NCBI GenBank assembly: GCA_964531225.1
Contig: CAZHDB010000002.1
Location: 55,686-119,685 of the forward strand
DNA from: CAZHDB01 sp964531225
GTDB lineage: Archaea; Thermoproteota; Thermoprotei_A; Sulfolobales; Desulfurococcaceae
Reading direction: 5' to 3'
DNA length: 64,000 nt
How positions within the stretch are numbered: the first letter of the stretch is position 1; every line of letters begins with the position of its first letter. The notes beneath the pieces were generated by a model. It searched no databases and was not told where the DNA came from. It saw nothing but the letters and a program-made list of their open reading frames with translations. The position numbers and the translations under genes were made by a program. Below are positions 9,093 to 18,726 of the stretch, piece by piece.

Positions 9093-9430
9093 ATCTTAGG
9101 GTCTAACTCCATATAATACATGTTTTTACCGTCTATATCAATATTCATTTTAATGCTGGAGGCATTTAAGAAGTTATCATTTCTTTTTAATACAACATGG
9201 ATCTTAGCGTTATTATATTTATATATTCTTATACCATCAATACCCTTCTTTGCATCTACAACAACATTTCTCACAATATTTAATATATCATTGACTGGAA
9301 TATGGGTATTCAAATTGATCGAAGATTTTGCTGAACCCCGCCATTTAATCCCTGTTTTTGTATCTATAATACTAACTCTCTGTTCCAAGAACTCGCCTTC
9401 GAACCCTAATTCTCCCCACTCTACTATCAT
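9089..9430 (-). CDS. Protein of unknown function, beta-rich
   Basis: About 113 residues when started at ATG 9430, which sits nine bases after a GAGGTGG site; an in-frame ATG at 9448 overlaps that site. The sequence alternates short strands and charged loops. No motif recognised. The plus-strand frame opposite it is hydrophobic and unlike a real protein, so the minus strand is preferred. Confidence 0.6.
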   Translation of the reverse strand: MIVEWGELGFEGEFLEQRVSIIDTKTGIKWRGSAKSSINLNTHIPVNDILNIVRNVVVDAKKGIDGIRIYKYNNAKIHVVLKRNDNFLNASSIKMNIDIDGKNMYYMELDPKI

Positions 9431-9532
9431 TGTTATTTGCCACCTCATATCTATTCATAAATGTACGATAAAAAAGTAGTTTATAAATATTTTTAGAGAA
9501 AAAAACTATATGTATTAATAGAAGGTATATAC

Positions 9533-10516
9533 CTATCTGTACGTTTTCATAAGTTGCTCAAGAAATCTAAACCTCTTAGCTGGATGAGGATGCGTACTAA
9601 AGATCTCTTTGAGTAAACTTGGTTTTTCATTTTTGATAATCTCAACTATTCTATCAATATCTCTGCCATAATAATAGGCTGTATATGGATCAATTGCTTG
9701 TTCAGGAGCCGATATGAAGAGAGCCTTTAATTGACCATATTTACTTGGATCAAGTCCTCTCTTTTTCAAGTATCCTGATGCAATCATGATTCTAGCTAGA
9801 GCTCTCATAAGATTTCTTGCACCATTTGGAACGGTATATGCGGAATGAGCATCTGCAAAATATTCACGTAGTCTACTTAAATATAGTATTCCTAGATTTA
9901 GTACAAACCCTATTAGTACGAGTAACGCTCCAAAACCAACGATTGCTATGGGAGTTAATGCTCCTTCTTCTCGTCTACTATTAAAACCTACAAGCCACCC
10001 CCATCTAACAAGATACTCGCCTAGCCAAAGTATTACGGCTGGAAGAAGCCCTACTAACATCATAACAGCTACATCACGATGCTTTATATGTCCTACTTCA
10101 TGACCAACAACAGCTATAACTTCATCTCTTGTTATACCGTCTAATTTAAGCAATCCCTTTGTAACTGCAACTCGATAGCCAGTTAAAGGATTTCCATAAG
10201 CGAATGCGTTAGGTATTGTAATATTTGCGATCATGGGTTTAGGCGGATTGATGCCGCTACGGGCAGCAATGTCCCTAATTGCATTTTGCAACCATTCCTC
10301 TTCTCCAGGCTCCAATGGTCTAACCTTGTATATAGCATCGATAATGTATGGAGATAAAAGCCATTGGAATAGATAAAATATTGCTATGAATATCGCTAAG
10401 GCTGTTATCGAAGGCGAGCCCATTAAAACCATTATTCCATAGAATACTAAAGCGGCAACCACTGTAATAAATAGGATTGTCACCATCATCGCTCCATAAA
10501 GTTTGGCTAAACCCAT
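9533..10516 (-). CDS. htpX: HtpX-like M48 membrane zinc metalloprotease
   Basis: A 327-residue protein with two N-terminal membrane segments (residues 10-32 and 38-58), the zinc motif HEVGH at 139-143, two further membrane segments around 152-172 and 190-212, and the third zinc ligand at E218 in REYFADAHSA. HtpX proteases degrade misfolded membrane proteins from the cytoplasmic side. The gene is monocistronic here. The fold, residues and length all match the family. Confidence 0.93.
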   Translation of the reverse strand: MGLAKLYGAMMVTILFITVVAALVFYGIMVLMGSPSITALAIFIAIFYLFQWLLSPYIIDAIYKVRPLEPGEEEWLQNAIRDIAARSGINPPKPMIANITIPNAFAYGNPLTGYRVAVTKGLLKLDGITRDEVIAVVGHEVGHIKHRDVAVMMLVGLLPAVILWLGEYLVRWGWLVGFNSRREEGALTPIAIVGFGALLVLIGFVLNLGILYLSRLREYFADAHSAYTVPNGARNLMRALARIMIASGYLKKRGLDPSKYGQLKALFISAPEQAIDPYTAYYYGRDIDRIVEIIKNEKPSLLKEIFSTHPHPAKRFRFLEQLMKTYR

Positions 10517-10644
10517 ACCTCTAATCCCCTACTATCTATCTTTTACTCCCTTAACTCCAATATAGGCTTTATAGTAATACCCACTAACTCCCTTTTAAAG
10601 GAAACCCATATCTACATAATTCTTTGAGATACAGGGCAGAATTA

Positions 10645-10965
10645 ATGGGGTTACCAAATATGACCTCAACCCTAATAGTTGTTGTAATGGATAATGAGGG
10701 AAGAATAATTGATTATGCAGCGCCATTAGACATAGGCTTCTCAAAGATAAAGGATGCTACAAGAATAGGATTTGATATATATCGTACGGTATCGTTTATT
10801 CTCAAGAGTTTAGGCTATGACCTTCCAAAGAATATAACAATACACTATCCCGATACAGAGATAGTCGTTATACCTAAGGAAAATCACGTTATTATATCGA
10901 TTACGTTTGATCTACTAGAAGCCCCGAAGGTTATTACTCCGGAAGCAGGCGTTACTGGTACATAG
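10645..10965 (+). CDS. Protein of unknown function
   Basis: About 106 residues from ATG 10645 (a TTG at 10624 is in frame). The pattern of strands and helices (TLIVVVMDNEGRIID, then a helix, then EIVVIPKENHVIISITF) suggests a small alpha/beta domain. I do not recognise a family. It stands alone between htpX (divergent) and the next small gene. Confidence 0.55.
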   Translation: MGLPNMTSTLIVVVMDNEGRIIDYAAPLDIGFSKIKDATRIGFDIYRTVSFILKSLGYDLPKNITIHYPDTEIVVIPKENHVIISITFDLLEAPKVITPEAGVTGT

Positions 10966-11061
10966 TGTTTTTTATAATGTATTATCAAAATATAGATTGT
11001 TATAGAGTCAACTATTTTTAAAGAAAATTATTGTAGAACAATCAATAAGGTGTGGAAAGTT

Positions 11062-11316
11062 ATGGTTAATGATTTGTTTTCGGTACATGCTAAAAGGCAT
11101 ATACTTAGAAAATATCTAATGAATATTGAAAGAAGAATAGAGTATATAGGATATCGTTTAGAGAAAGATGATGGAACACATGCTAGAACCCTTTATTGTG
11201 AACTAAGGAATCTATTAAGAATAAGAAATATATTAATTGCTGAGCTTGAGGATCTGACTTTGAGTGTTTTAGGCAATAATGTACATGGTATTGAAAATAG
11301 GTATATAAGGAGATAG
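11062..11316 (+). CDS. Small helical protein of unknown function
   Basis: About 84 residues from ATG 11062, which follows an AAGGTGTGG ribosome site; GTG 11050 overlaps that site and is less likely. Highly charged, all helical, with repeated arginines (HAKRHILRKYLMNIERR). No motif recognised. It could bind RNA or DNA, but nothing specific shows this. Confidence 0.55.
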   Translation: MVNDLFSVHAKRHILRKYLMNIERRIEYIGYRLEKDDGTHARTLYCELRNLLRIRNILIAELEDLTLSVLGNNVHGIENRYIRR

Positions 11317-11330
11317 ATCAGGCAACTCTC

Positions 11331-12050
11331 TTATCTATAAAGTCTGAGATAATTTCTGTAAATACTTGCTCTAACATTTTCCATTCTCATATCCTTTGCT
11401 TCAGCCAGAAATTTAACAGTATCCTTAATGAGTTCTGGAGACATTTCTAAACCTCTGTATTTATATGGTGCATCACTTTCCGTTATGATAACATTCAGTG
11501 GAGCATATTCTAAGACTCTTCTATGTTTGGCCTGAATTTTCCATGCCGGATTAGCACCTATATAATAACCTTTATCCACGATCTCATCAAGAAGATTTAG
11601 TGGCCCAGTATACCAGTGAAAATAAGCCCTGTCAATATCATATCTAATTAGCAGATCAAGTACCTCCCTCCAAGTACCTGCTGTATGAAGATTAAGTAAC
11701 AGATTATATTCACGTGCCAGTTCTAGGAATTTCCTAAAGAACAACCTCTGCTTATCAATTGTTTTAGCTACAAACCTTGTATCAAGTCCTACTTCCCCAA
11801 GACACCTTATATCCTCATTGTTAATGATCTCAATAACTTTCACAAGATCCTCCTTAGACGCTTCTTCAATGTTCCATGGATGAATGCCTATGCATGGTTT
11901 TATGAAATTATATTTCTTGGAAAGTTCAATAGTCTTATGACTAGTTTCAAGATCATCTGATACTACTACAAGGATATAATCATCTTTAAACCTTAGGATA
12001 ATGTCTTCACTAAGTTCATGTCCATGATTATGCATGTCAATATATTTCAT
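11331..12050 (-). CDS. TatD-like metal-dependent hydrolase
   Basis: A 239-residue protein of the TatD amidohydrolase branch. Metal-binding motifs appear in order: DMHNH at 5-9, GEVGLD near 90, LHTAG near 120, FHWYTG near 144 and ESDAPY near 190. TatD proteins are Mg-dependent DNases or phosphoesterases with a TIM-barrel fold. The start codon overlaps the stop of the unknown gene at 12047-12934 (ATGA), so the two are translationally coupled. Confidence 0.85.
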   Translation of the reverse strand: MKYIDMHNHGHELSEDIILRFKDDYILVVVSDDLETSHKTIELSKKYNFIKPCIGIHPWNIEEASKEDLVKVIEIINNEDIRCLGEVGLDTRFVAKTIDKQRLFFRKFLELAREYNLLLNLHTAGTWREVLDLLIRYDIDRAYFHWYTGPLNLLDEIVDKGYYIGANPAWKIQAKHRRVLEYAPLNVIITESDAPYKYRGLEMSPELIKDTVKFLAEAKDMRMENVRASIYRNYLRLYR

Positions 12051-12934
12051 GATAATCGCCAGCTTATTATTCTCTCAATTAAACCAATAAGTTCTCTAGG
12101 CATTTTATAGTCTCTGTTTTTATCTAAAACCGTATATAAAAATCCATTTGAGCCTATAATGAACATTTTTAGCTTGCTAGTACATTTATTACTAATTACT
12201 ACATGATCATAGTCTTCTCTATATTTAACACACAATTCGCTGTTGGACAAAATCTTCGGCAACATATTCTCTCTAAAAGCCATATAGGCCAAGAGAATGT
12301 ATGGATATCTTTTATTAATAATAGCATTCGCTAATATGTCAATGAGCCAGTTAATATGTTTATTAACTTTAAGAATATTGAGAAAAATACTTGACTCAAT
12401 AAGTTTTTGTGTAAAACTTTGTATTTTCTTTCCTGGCAATAAAGGAGGTGATATTTTATCTATTGGAATATCTAGATCATAAATAATTGTGTACATATCG
12501 TACACGTTGAGGTTTGATATAGTCTTCCATTCATTAATGATATCTATTTCCTTACTCAATAGATCGTGGTTTGATATAGTCTTAAATCCTACAAGGAGAT
12601 CTTCATTTATCCTTACTAAATTAATATTTTTACTAAATAAACATGTTAATCTATTAACATAGTGTCTAGTATCCCATCTAGTATACCTTTCACTTCCCCA
12701 TGTAAATTCGGAAAAAACCTCTCCATTACATAATATTCTATATAGTGTACTAGATTTAATTTCAATGGAATATTTGAACTCATTTTCGTCTGGGCTATAT
12801 GTTAATATTAAATTGTCTCGATCTATTTTTTCAAGAGTAGTACTTAATCTTTTGCCATTTTCATCAACACATTCTATAAAGTCTTCATTAATTAATGAGC
12901 AATAAATTTGATATTTTTTATTATCCTTAATCAT
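12047..12934 (-). CDS. Protein of unknown function, coupled to a TatD-like gene
   Basis: A 295-residue protein without a recognised domain. The N-terminal 110 residues are beta-rich, the middle is helical, and there are six scattered cysteines without a CxxC pair. It overlaps the downstream TatD-like gene by 4 bp and probably shares its transcript. No membrane segments. Function cannot be inferred beyond possible cooperation with the TatD nuclease. Confidence 0.6.
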   Translation of the reverse strand: MIKDNKKYQIYCSLINEDFIECVDENGKRLSTTLEKIDRDNLILTYSPDENEFKYSIEIKSSTLYRILCNGEVFSEFTWGSERYTRWDTRHYVNRLTCLFSKNINLVRINEDLLVGFKTISNHDLLSKEIDIINEWKTISNLNVYDMYTIIYDLDIPIDKISPPLLPGKKIQSFTQKLIESSIFLNILKVNKHINWLIDILANAIINKRYPYILLAYMAFRENMLPKILSNSELCVKYREDYDHVVISNKCTSKLKMFIIGSNGFLYTVLDKNRDYKMPRELIGLIERIISWRLS

Positions 12935-13007
12935 ATATATCCCTCTAAAAACTATATATTAACCTAATATAGGTATAACTTAATACCTAATAAGTCACCA
13001 TAATGGT

Positions 13008-13066
13008 ATGGGATGATGAATTTGCCGAATACCGTATATCATGTGGAATCTCCCGAAACCTGACCA
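13008..13066 (+). ncRNA. Candidate C/D box guide sRNA
   Basis: A box C ATGATGA at 13013-13019 and a box D CTGA at 13060-13063 lie 51 nt apart, a normal size for archaeal C/D sRNAs. The flanks TATGG and CCATA can form the terminal stem that builds the kink-turn. A degenerate internal C' (ATGTGGA at 13041) leaves a guide of about 12 nt before box D. The D' box is unclear. Such RNAs direct 2'-O-methylation of rRNA or tRNA. It lies just upstream of the HAD gene, so part of it may overlap that gene's leader. Confidence 0.55.
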
Positions 13067-13075
13067 TATAAGGAG

Positions 13076-13771
13076 ATGATCATTTTGGATGTACCTAGAC
13101 TTGTATTTTTAGACTATGATTTAACTCTTATGAATACATTTACTGATTTCTTTGAGGCAATTAATGAAGCTCGTAGATTCTATGGTTTAAAACCATTTAG
13201 TTTTGACGAATTTATGAATTACTTCATAGACGATGTATTAGATGTGAAAGCTCCTCCACAAAATGATCCCGTTGGTTTCTGGAAGTACTTTAGAAGAGTA
13301 TATAGTACAAAACACGGTTATCCAATGGAAGGCTCGCATCATCTGTTATATATGCTAAGACTTTGGGGTACTAGGAATATAATTGTAACAGGAAGGGAAA
13401 CCCCATCTGAAACCATATGGTGGGAATTACGTAGACATGGTTTAGAATGGGGAATAGATTCTATATTTACCATGTATGATATTGAGCTTATGGGCGGCAT
13501 TGAAGAAACATTGTTTGATAAATCATGGATCTTAAAATATATTCTAGACAAGTATGGAGTTGATCCCGAAAATGCTATTATGATTGGTGATTATAAGCTT
13601 GATGCTAAAAGTGCTTTAAAAGTAGGCATTTTATTCATTGGTTTATCTAATATACCTAAGAGAACAATGGATTTATATAGTAATGGAGCTTGTCAAGTTG
13701 TTAACTCTTTGTATGAAGTACCATTAGCTATTCACGAAATATTTTATGAAAAGAAATGCCGTATGGTATAA
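13076..13771 (+). CDS. HAD-superfamily hydrolase
   Basis: A 231-residue HAD phosphatase-like protein. Motif I is DYDLTL (nucleophile and acid aspartates), motif II is VTGRET, a lysine lies in FDKSWIL, and motif IV is GDYKLDAKSA. A cap of roughly 70 residues sits between motifs I and II. The substrate is unknown. The ATG at 13076 follows GGAG directly, so the TTG at 13085 is an alternative start with better spacing. Confidence 0.82.
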   Translation: MIILDVPRLVFLDYDLTLMNTFTDFFEAINEARRFYGLKPFSFDEFMNYFIDDVLDVKAPPQNDPVGFWKYFRRVYSTKHGYPMEGSHHLLYMLRLWGTRNIIVTGRETPSETIWWELRRHGLEWGIDSIFTMYDIELMGGIEETLFDKSWILKYILDKYGVDPENAIMIGDYKLDAKSALKVGILFIGLSNIPKRTMDLYSNGACQVVNSLYEVPLAIHEIFYEKKCRMV

Positions 13772-13776
13772 AAACA

Positions 13777-14061
13777 CTAGAAACCGAGAACGGTATATCG
13801 TCCATTACTATTTAATGTTATTAGTCCATTTTCTGCAAGAGTCATTAACGCCTTTCTTATCTTATCTTCGCTAGCAAGACCTGATAATATTGTATGGATT
13901 TCTCTGAGGTTCATAGGTTTCTCTTTAAGAAGCTCCATAATAATATTTTTAAGCTCGTCCTCATTGGGTGCGGTCATTAAAACGACATCATCGTCTTCAT
14001 ATAGTTTCCTTAATCTTATTTTATTAAGGAAGTAACGTATTTCTTCCTCTGATAAACTCAT
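13777..14061 (-). CDS. Winged-helix regulator
   Basis: About 94 residues from ATG 14061, chosen because AGGAGGAGG ends a few bases before it; a longer frame starts at 14082 over that site. The C-terminal 60 residues fit a winged helix (a helix EKPMNLREIHTILSGL, the recognition helix KIRKALMTLAENGLI, then a wing LNSNGRYTVL). A likely DNA-binding regulator of unknown target. Confidence 0.7.
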   Translation of the reverse strand: MSLSEEEIRYFLNKIRLRKLYEDDDVVLMTAPNEDELKNIIMELLKEKPMNLREIHTILSGLASEDKIRKALMTLAENGLITLNSNGRYTVLGF

Positions 14062-14297
14062 ATTGCCTCCTCCTATGCTCATAACTATTTACCTCCGTTT
14101 AAGAGCTTTAACGTATCATGTTTATATATAGTATATTTAGGGGTGGGATAACTTTTTTGGTTCCTTTAATGGAATAGTTGAAGACAATCTTAATTGTAAT
14201 TTTAGTTTAATAAGAGATTACGTAATACTTTAGTTATAGAGTCCCATGACAGCCATAGAATATACGATTAATCATTATAAATGAGAGGTTTAATATA

Positions 14298-15620
14298 ATG
14301 AGGAGAAGGCACGCCATAGTTTTTGCATGTACGCCCTGGACTAGATATAGTGTTAATGCCTTAGTAGCTACAATAGATAAACTTAATCTTATAGATGTAT
14401 ATGTAATTGATAAGCTAGAGAATATAATACCCTTAGTGAATTTATTAAGTAAAAAATATGTGAAATTAATATTTGCATTTAGTCTAAATACAATTATGTT
14501 AACCTATAATGAGATCCTAGATAAAATAATAGAAATAAATATGGTGTTAAGGAGAAACAATAATGTCATCAAGATCGCTGGAGGTCCACATGCTACAGGA
14601 GATCCTTTAGGTACAATTAAGAAGTTGGGATTTGATATAGTTGTTATTGGTGAGGGCGAAGAAACACTATCCAATATAACCCAAGTCATTGTTAATAATG
14701 GAGATCTATTTAGGATTAAAGGTGTATATACATTATTTGATAATAAGCCCTTATTTACTGGCAGGAGAAAACCAATAGATCTTAATAAATATCTATCCTT
14801 CCCCATATGGAGAAGGATGGCTGGTCCTATAGAGATCACTCGTGGATGTCCATATGGTTGTTTTTATTGCCAAGTCAGCTACATGCATGGTTTTGATGCA
14901 AGGCATAGAAATATTGACAGCATAGTATACCATGCAGAAGCTATGGCTAAACTTGGATACCGCGATATTAGGTTCATAACGCCCAATGGCTTGGGTTACG
15001 GACTTACCAGTTTAAGTAATAGGCCTAACATCGGTTTATTGGAGGAATTATTGGAAATGCTTAAGAGAAAGGTATGTGAACGCTATGGTTCTAGGATATT
15101 TTATGGCACTTTTCCGAGCGAATTTAGACCTGAACATATAAGCTATGAAATAACTAAAATGCTTAGAAAATATGTGACTAATAAAAACATAATAATCGGT
15201 GCACAGAGTGGAAGCGATCGTATTCTAAAAATTATTAATCGTGGACATACTGTATCCGATGTATTTAATGCAGTTGAAGCATTACATAAGGCAGGTTTTA
15301 AGGCAGATGTAGATTTTATAATTGGTTTACCAGGCGAGACTAAAGAAGATCAATTAAGTACTTTAGATGTTATGAAAAAACTTGTTTCAATAGGAGCTCG
15401 GATCCATTTACATGTATTCATGCCTTTACCCGGAACACCTTTTGCTTTTGCAAAGCCTACTAGAATACCTAAATGGCTTAAGAAAGAGGTGTATAGACTA
15501 ATAGGTAAAGGCGCAGCGTATGGACAATGGTTACGACAGGAGGAAATAGCTCAAAAGATCTATATGCTTAGGAGAAAAGGCATAATATTAACTGGGACAG
15601 TAAACTATCATTATAGGTGA
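14298..15620 (+). CDS. B12-binding-domain / radical SAM protein
   Basis: A 440-residue protein. The N-terminal 150 residues form a Rossmann-like B12-binding domain (AGGPHATGDP and IGEGEETL are typical). A radical SAM core follows with the cluster motif CPYGCFYC near residue 187, then IIGAQSGSDRIL and DFIIGLPGETKEDQ. This is the archaeal class annotated as B12-binding radical SAM protein; the reaction is unknown. The DUF167 gene follows after 18 bp and is likely co-transcribed. Confidence 0.88.
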   Translation: MRRRHAIVFACTPWTRYSVNALVATIDKLNLIDVYVIDKLENIIPLVNLLSKKYVKLIFAFSLNTIMLTYNEILDKIIEINMVLRRNNNVIKIAGGPHATGDPLGTIKKLGFDIVVIGEGEETLSNITQVIVNNGDLFRIKGVYTLFDNKPLFTGRRKPIDLNKYLSFPIWRRMAGPIEITRGCPYGCFYCQVSYMHGFDARHRNIDSIVYHAEAMAKLGYRDIRFITPNGLGYGLTSLSNRPNIGLLEELLEMLKRKVCERYGSRIFYGTFPSEFRPEHISYEITKMLRKYVTNKNIIIGAQSGSDRILKIINRGHTVSDVFNAVEALHKAGFKADVDFIIGLPGETKEDQLSTLDVMKKLVSIGARIHLHVFMPLPGTPFAFAKPTRIPKWLKKEVYRLIGKGAAYGQWLRQEEIAQKIYMLRRKGIILTGTVNYHYR

Positions 15621-15638
15621 TATTACGAGGTTGTTATA

Positions 15639-15965
15639 ATGAATGAAGAGATTAGAAGCAAGCTTATAAAGAATCTGCGTGAAACAAGTAAAGGCATAAT
15701 AATAAACATGTACGTAAAGCCTGATTCAGATGTAGAGCAATTAGCTCTTGAGAATGACGACTTAATATATTACACAAAAGAACCAGCTATTAAGGGAAGA
15801 GCTAATGCTGCACTAATACGATTCCTATCAAAGATCCTTGGTCTACCGGTTTCTAGAATTGATATAGTTTATGGAACTAGAAAAAGATCTAAAAGAATTT
15901 TAATCAAAGATATTGATTTGGACAAATTATTAGATCTACTAATCAAACATCTAAAGCACAAATAA
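15639..15965 (+). CDS. DUF167 / YggU-family protein
   Basis: A 108-residue protein with the DUF167 pattern: KGIIINMYVKPDS near the start, then KEPAIKGRANAALIRFLSKILG and IVYGTRKRSKRILI. The family has a small alpha/beta fold and no proven function. It is placed right after the radical SAM gene. Length agrees with the family (about 100 residues). Confidence 0.85.
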   Translation: MNEEIRSKLIKNLRETSKGIIINMYVKPDSDVEQLALENDDLIYYTKEPAIKGRANAALIRFLSKILGLPVSRIDIVYGTRKRSKRILIKDIDLDKLLDLLIKHLKHK

Positions 15966-15972
15966 CTATTAT

Positions 15973-16687
15973 TTAGTAATTTATTGGAAGCGGGCATCTA
16001 GATACGAATGATAATATGCTTAGATACCACGGTATAATCACCTTTTTCTTTCCTTTTTCTATAGCATCTACTATAACTTTAGCAACTACATGTGGTTCTA
16101 GTACAAATTTTCTTGGGAATTCCCTACCTGCTCTTTCAAAAAATCTTGTTTTAATGGGACCCGGATATACTCTTATAACATTAATTCCCTTACTCTTTAG
16201 CTCATTCTCGAGTATTATAGATGCATAATGTAACGCTATCTTTGCCGCTCCATAGCTCGGTAAAGATATAGACATTGTAAAGATCGCGAGAGTTATAATA
16301 TTTACAATGGTTGAGCATCGATCCATGTATTTTAGCAGAGCATTAATAAGCTGAAGAGGCCTAATAGTATTTACAAGGAAGATGTGTTCAAAGTCATCTA
16401 GATCATGTTTGATCAATTCTTTACATATACCATAACCAGCATTATTAATAAGCACGTTTACACGTCTTAAGTACTTATCTACATAATTAACTATCTTATC
16501 AATAGATTCTTTCCTAATAAGATCAACCACTATATAGTCAAATGAATCTCCTAAGTCAGCTTTGAGCTTCTTTAAAGCTACCATATTCGTACCAATACCT
16601 AAAACCTTATACCCTCTTGCACACAATATCCTTGTTAATTCGTAACCTACACCGCTTTGAGGCACCAGTAATAACGGCTGTTTTCAA
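15973..16687 (-). pseudogene. Short-chain dehydrogenase/reductase with a frameshift in the NAD(P)-binding loop
   Basis: The main frame (from about 16665) encodes an SDR protein with the NNAG motif (LINNAGYG), the active-site YGAAK and VYPGPIKT. It lacks the first strand. That strand is encoded just upstream in another frame: TTG at 16687, with GAGGTG before it, reads LKTAVITGAS. One extra base in an AAA run at about 16656-16658 separates it from SGVGYEL. Removing one A restores a perfect TGASSGVG dinucleotide loop. The gene is either recently inactivated, rescued by frameshifting, or carries a sequence error. The rest of the frame is intact, about 230 residues. Confidence 0.75.
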
Positions 16688-16794
16688 GGCTAATTACACC
16701 TCTAGCTATAATTTTTGTCAATTAACTATATTACTATTCGATTTATGAAGATCACGTGTATATAGTTATATAGTTGCTATAATCATAGTTATAA

Positions 16795-18063
16795 ATGGAG
16801 GTGATGGCATTTACAAGCTCCATTGAAGAAGGTACTTCGATTACTGAATTAATTGATCATATATTTAGAAACATTCCGAAGGCTAAGGAAGAAATCAAAG
16901 GGTTTGTACATGAAACTCCACTTATATCGATGGCTACGTTATCAGATACTGTAGGTAAGCAAGTTTATTTGAAACTCGAAAACTTACAGAAGACAGGCGC
17001 TTTTAAAGTGAGAGGAGCAACATTTAAGATTAAAAAGTTAATTGAAAAGGGAAATGTCCGGGGAGTAGTTGCAGCATCTTCCGGAAACCATGCACAGGCT
17101 GTGGCATATGCGGCCGGAGTAAATAATTTACCAGCTGTCATAGTCATGCCTGAAACAGCTAGTGCTACAAAAGTTCTAGCTACTCGTAGTTATGGCGCTG
17201 AAGTTATACTATATGGTACTATGTATGACGATGCTTATAATAAAGCTGTAGAAATTGCTCAGGAAAGGGGTTATGAATTAATTCATTCCTTTGATGATCC
17301 TGACATAATTGCTGGACAAGGTACAATAGGCCTTGAAATACTTGATAAGCTTTCCGACGTTAAAGAAGTTCTTGCCCCTATCGGTGGAGGAGGACTTATA
17401 TCGGGCGTAGCTATTGCCTTAAAGAAATATAATCCCAAAATAAAGGTAATCGGTGTGCAAGCACGTTTAGCTGCTTCGATGAAGTATTTACTTGAAGGTA
17501 GGCTTTCGGAGTATATTCCGCGTCCCAGTATAGCTGATGGAGTTGTAGTTAAGAAGCCTGGTAACATTACCTCGCGTATAATAGCCGAACTTGTTGATGA
17601 TATTGTTGTTGTTGATGAGGAGGATATAAGTCATGCTGTATTTTTCATGCTTGAACGCGGTAAGATAATTGCTGAAGGAGCTGGTGCCTTACCTGTAGCA
17701 GCTTTACTATCAAAGTCATATATACCTGAAGATGAGCCTATTGTGGCCATTATTAGCGGGGGAAACATAGATCCTACTTTATTGTCTAGGATTGTAATAC
17801 ATGAATTAGCTAAGGATGGGAGACTAGTAGTTATTCGTGGAGTAGTAGATGATCGCCCTGGAGTCTTACATGATATTATTGAAGTGCTTACACAGTATAG
17901 ACTCAATATAGTTGATATAAAACATGATCGGGTATCACCGCATTTACTACCTACGAAAGCTTCTCTTGAACTAGTATTTGAAGCGTCTACGCCAGAGCTG
18001 GTTGATAAGGCACTTAATGAACTCCACAGGAGAGGTTATTGGTTTAAGAAAAGAAGTTTTTAG
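16795..18063 (+). CDS. ilvA: Threonine dehydratase (PLP-dependent)
   Basis: A 422-residue protein of the catabolic/biosynthetic threonine ammonia-lyase family. The PLP lysine is K71 in KTGAFKVRGA, with SSGNHAQ and GGGGLISG for phosphate binding. A C-terminal ACT-like regulatory domain (from about residue 345: VRGVVDDRPGVLHDI) is present. It converts threonine to 2-oxobutanoate, the first step to isoleucine. The 5' end reads ATGGAGGTGATGG; the transcript may be leaderless from 16795, or translation may start at 16804. Confidence 0.92.
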   Translation: MEVMAFTSSIEEGTSITELIDHIFRNIPKAKEEIKGFVHETPLISMATLSDTVGKQVYLKLENLQKTGAFKVRGATFKIKKLIEKGNVRGVVAASSGNHAQAVAYAAGVNNLPAVIVMPETASATKVLATRSYGAEVILYGTMYDDAYNKAVEIAQERGYELIHSFDDPDIIAGQGTIGLEILDKLSDVKEVLAPIGGGGLISGVAIALKKYNPKIKVIGVQARLAASMKYLLEGRLSEYIPRPSIADGVVVKKPGNITSRIIAELVDDIVVVDEEDISHAVFFMLERGKIIAEGAGALPVAALLSKSYIPEDEPIVAIISGGNIDPTLLSRIVIHELAKDGRLVVIRGVVDDRPGVLHDIIEVLTQYRLNIVDIKHDRVSPHLLPTKASLELVFEASTPELVDKALNELHRRGYWFKKRSF

Positions 18064-18707
18064 TTGCAATAATATTTTTTTACAATATAAGGTATATCAT
18101 ACAATGATTTGACAACATATTTTGCTTCATTACATGCTTCTCCACATGGCTCAACAGCTATTGATAAACCTACTCTATGAAAGACAGGGATATCCCATAT
18201 GCTATCACCAACATAAACAACTCGATCTAGATCCATGCCAAAGCCCTTAGCTATTTTTTCTATGATAAATATTTTCTCATGTAAAGGTACCCAGTCCCTA
18301 CCTCCAGGTACTAGTTCATCATTTACAAATATTAGCTCATTATACAAGCAAATATCAGAATCTACAGTACGGCACACTTTCTTAACAAGTACATCTACTC
18401 CACTGCTAATAATGCCTACTAAATATCCCATTTGCTTTAGCATTTTAATTACAATCGGCGATTCTGATCTAATTTTTATTTTAGATAACGCTTCTTCAAT
18501 ATCTTTCTTCCTAATAGGTTTTCCCCAAGAATTAATCATTAAAGCTATATCTATTTTCATCCAATCAAGATAGCTTATAACACCATTCTTATACAGTTTG
18601 GCAAAATAACTATTATCTATACTTCCAAAGTAGTCATGTAAAGCTAACCAACTACTATGATCTTCTGTAAGGACCCCGTCACAGTCAAAGAACACTATAC
18701 CCTTCAA
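18060..18707 (-). CDS. SerB-like HAD phosphatase
   Basis: A 215-residue HAD hydrolase with motif I DCDGVLT, motif II SSGVD near residue 103 and motif IV GDSIWDIPVF near 167. The arrangement resembles phosphoserine phosphatase-like enzymes (DxDGxxT, small helical cap). The substrate cannot be fixed from sequence. It overlaps the 3' end of ilvA by 4 bp in convergent orientation and lies downstream of a run of small minus-strand genes. Confidence 0.8.
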   Translation of the reverse strand: MKGIVFFDCDGVLTEDHSSWLALHDYFGSIDNSYFAKLYKNGVISYLDWMKIDIALMINSWGKPIRKKDIEEALSKIKIRSESPIVIKMLKQMGYLVGIISSGVDVLVKKVCRTVDSDICLYNELIFVNDELVPGGRDWVPLHEKIFIIEKIAKGFGMDLDRVVYVGDSIWDIPVFHRVGLSIAVEPCGEACNEAKYVVKSLYDIPYIVKKYYCN

Positions 18708-18726
18708 AATAATACTCCTCCAAATG

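Noticed and set aside
9120..9479. Plus-strand frame of 119 codons opposite the 9089-9430 gene
   Set aside because: Its translation is a run of hydrophobic residues typical of antisense to a hydrophilic protein, and it lacks a ribosome site.
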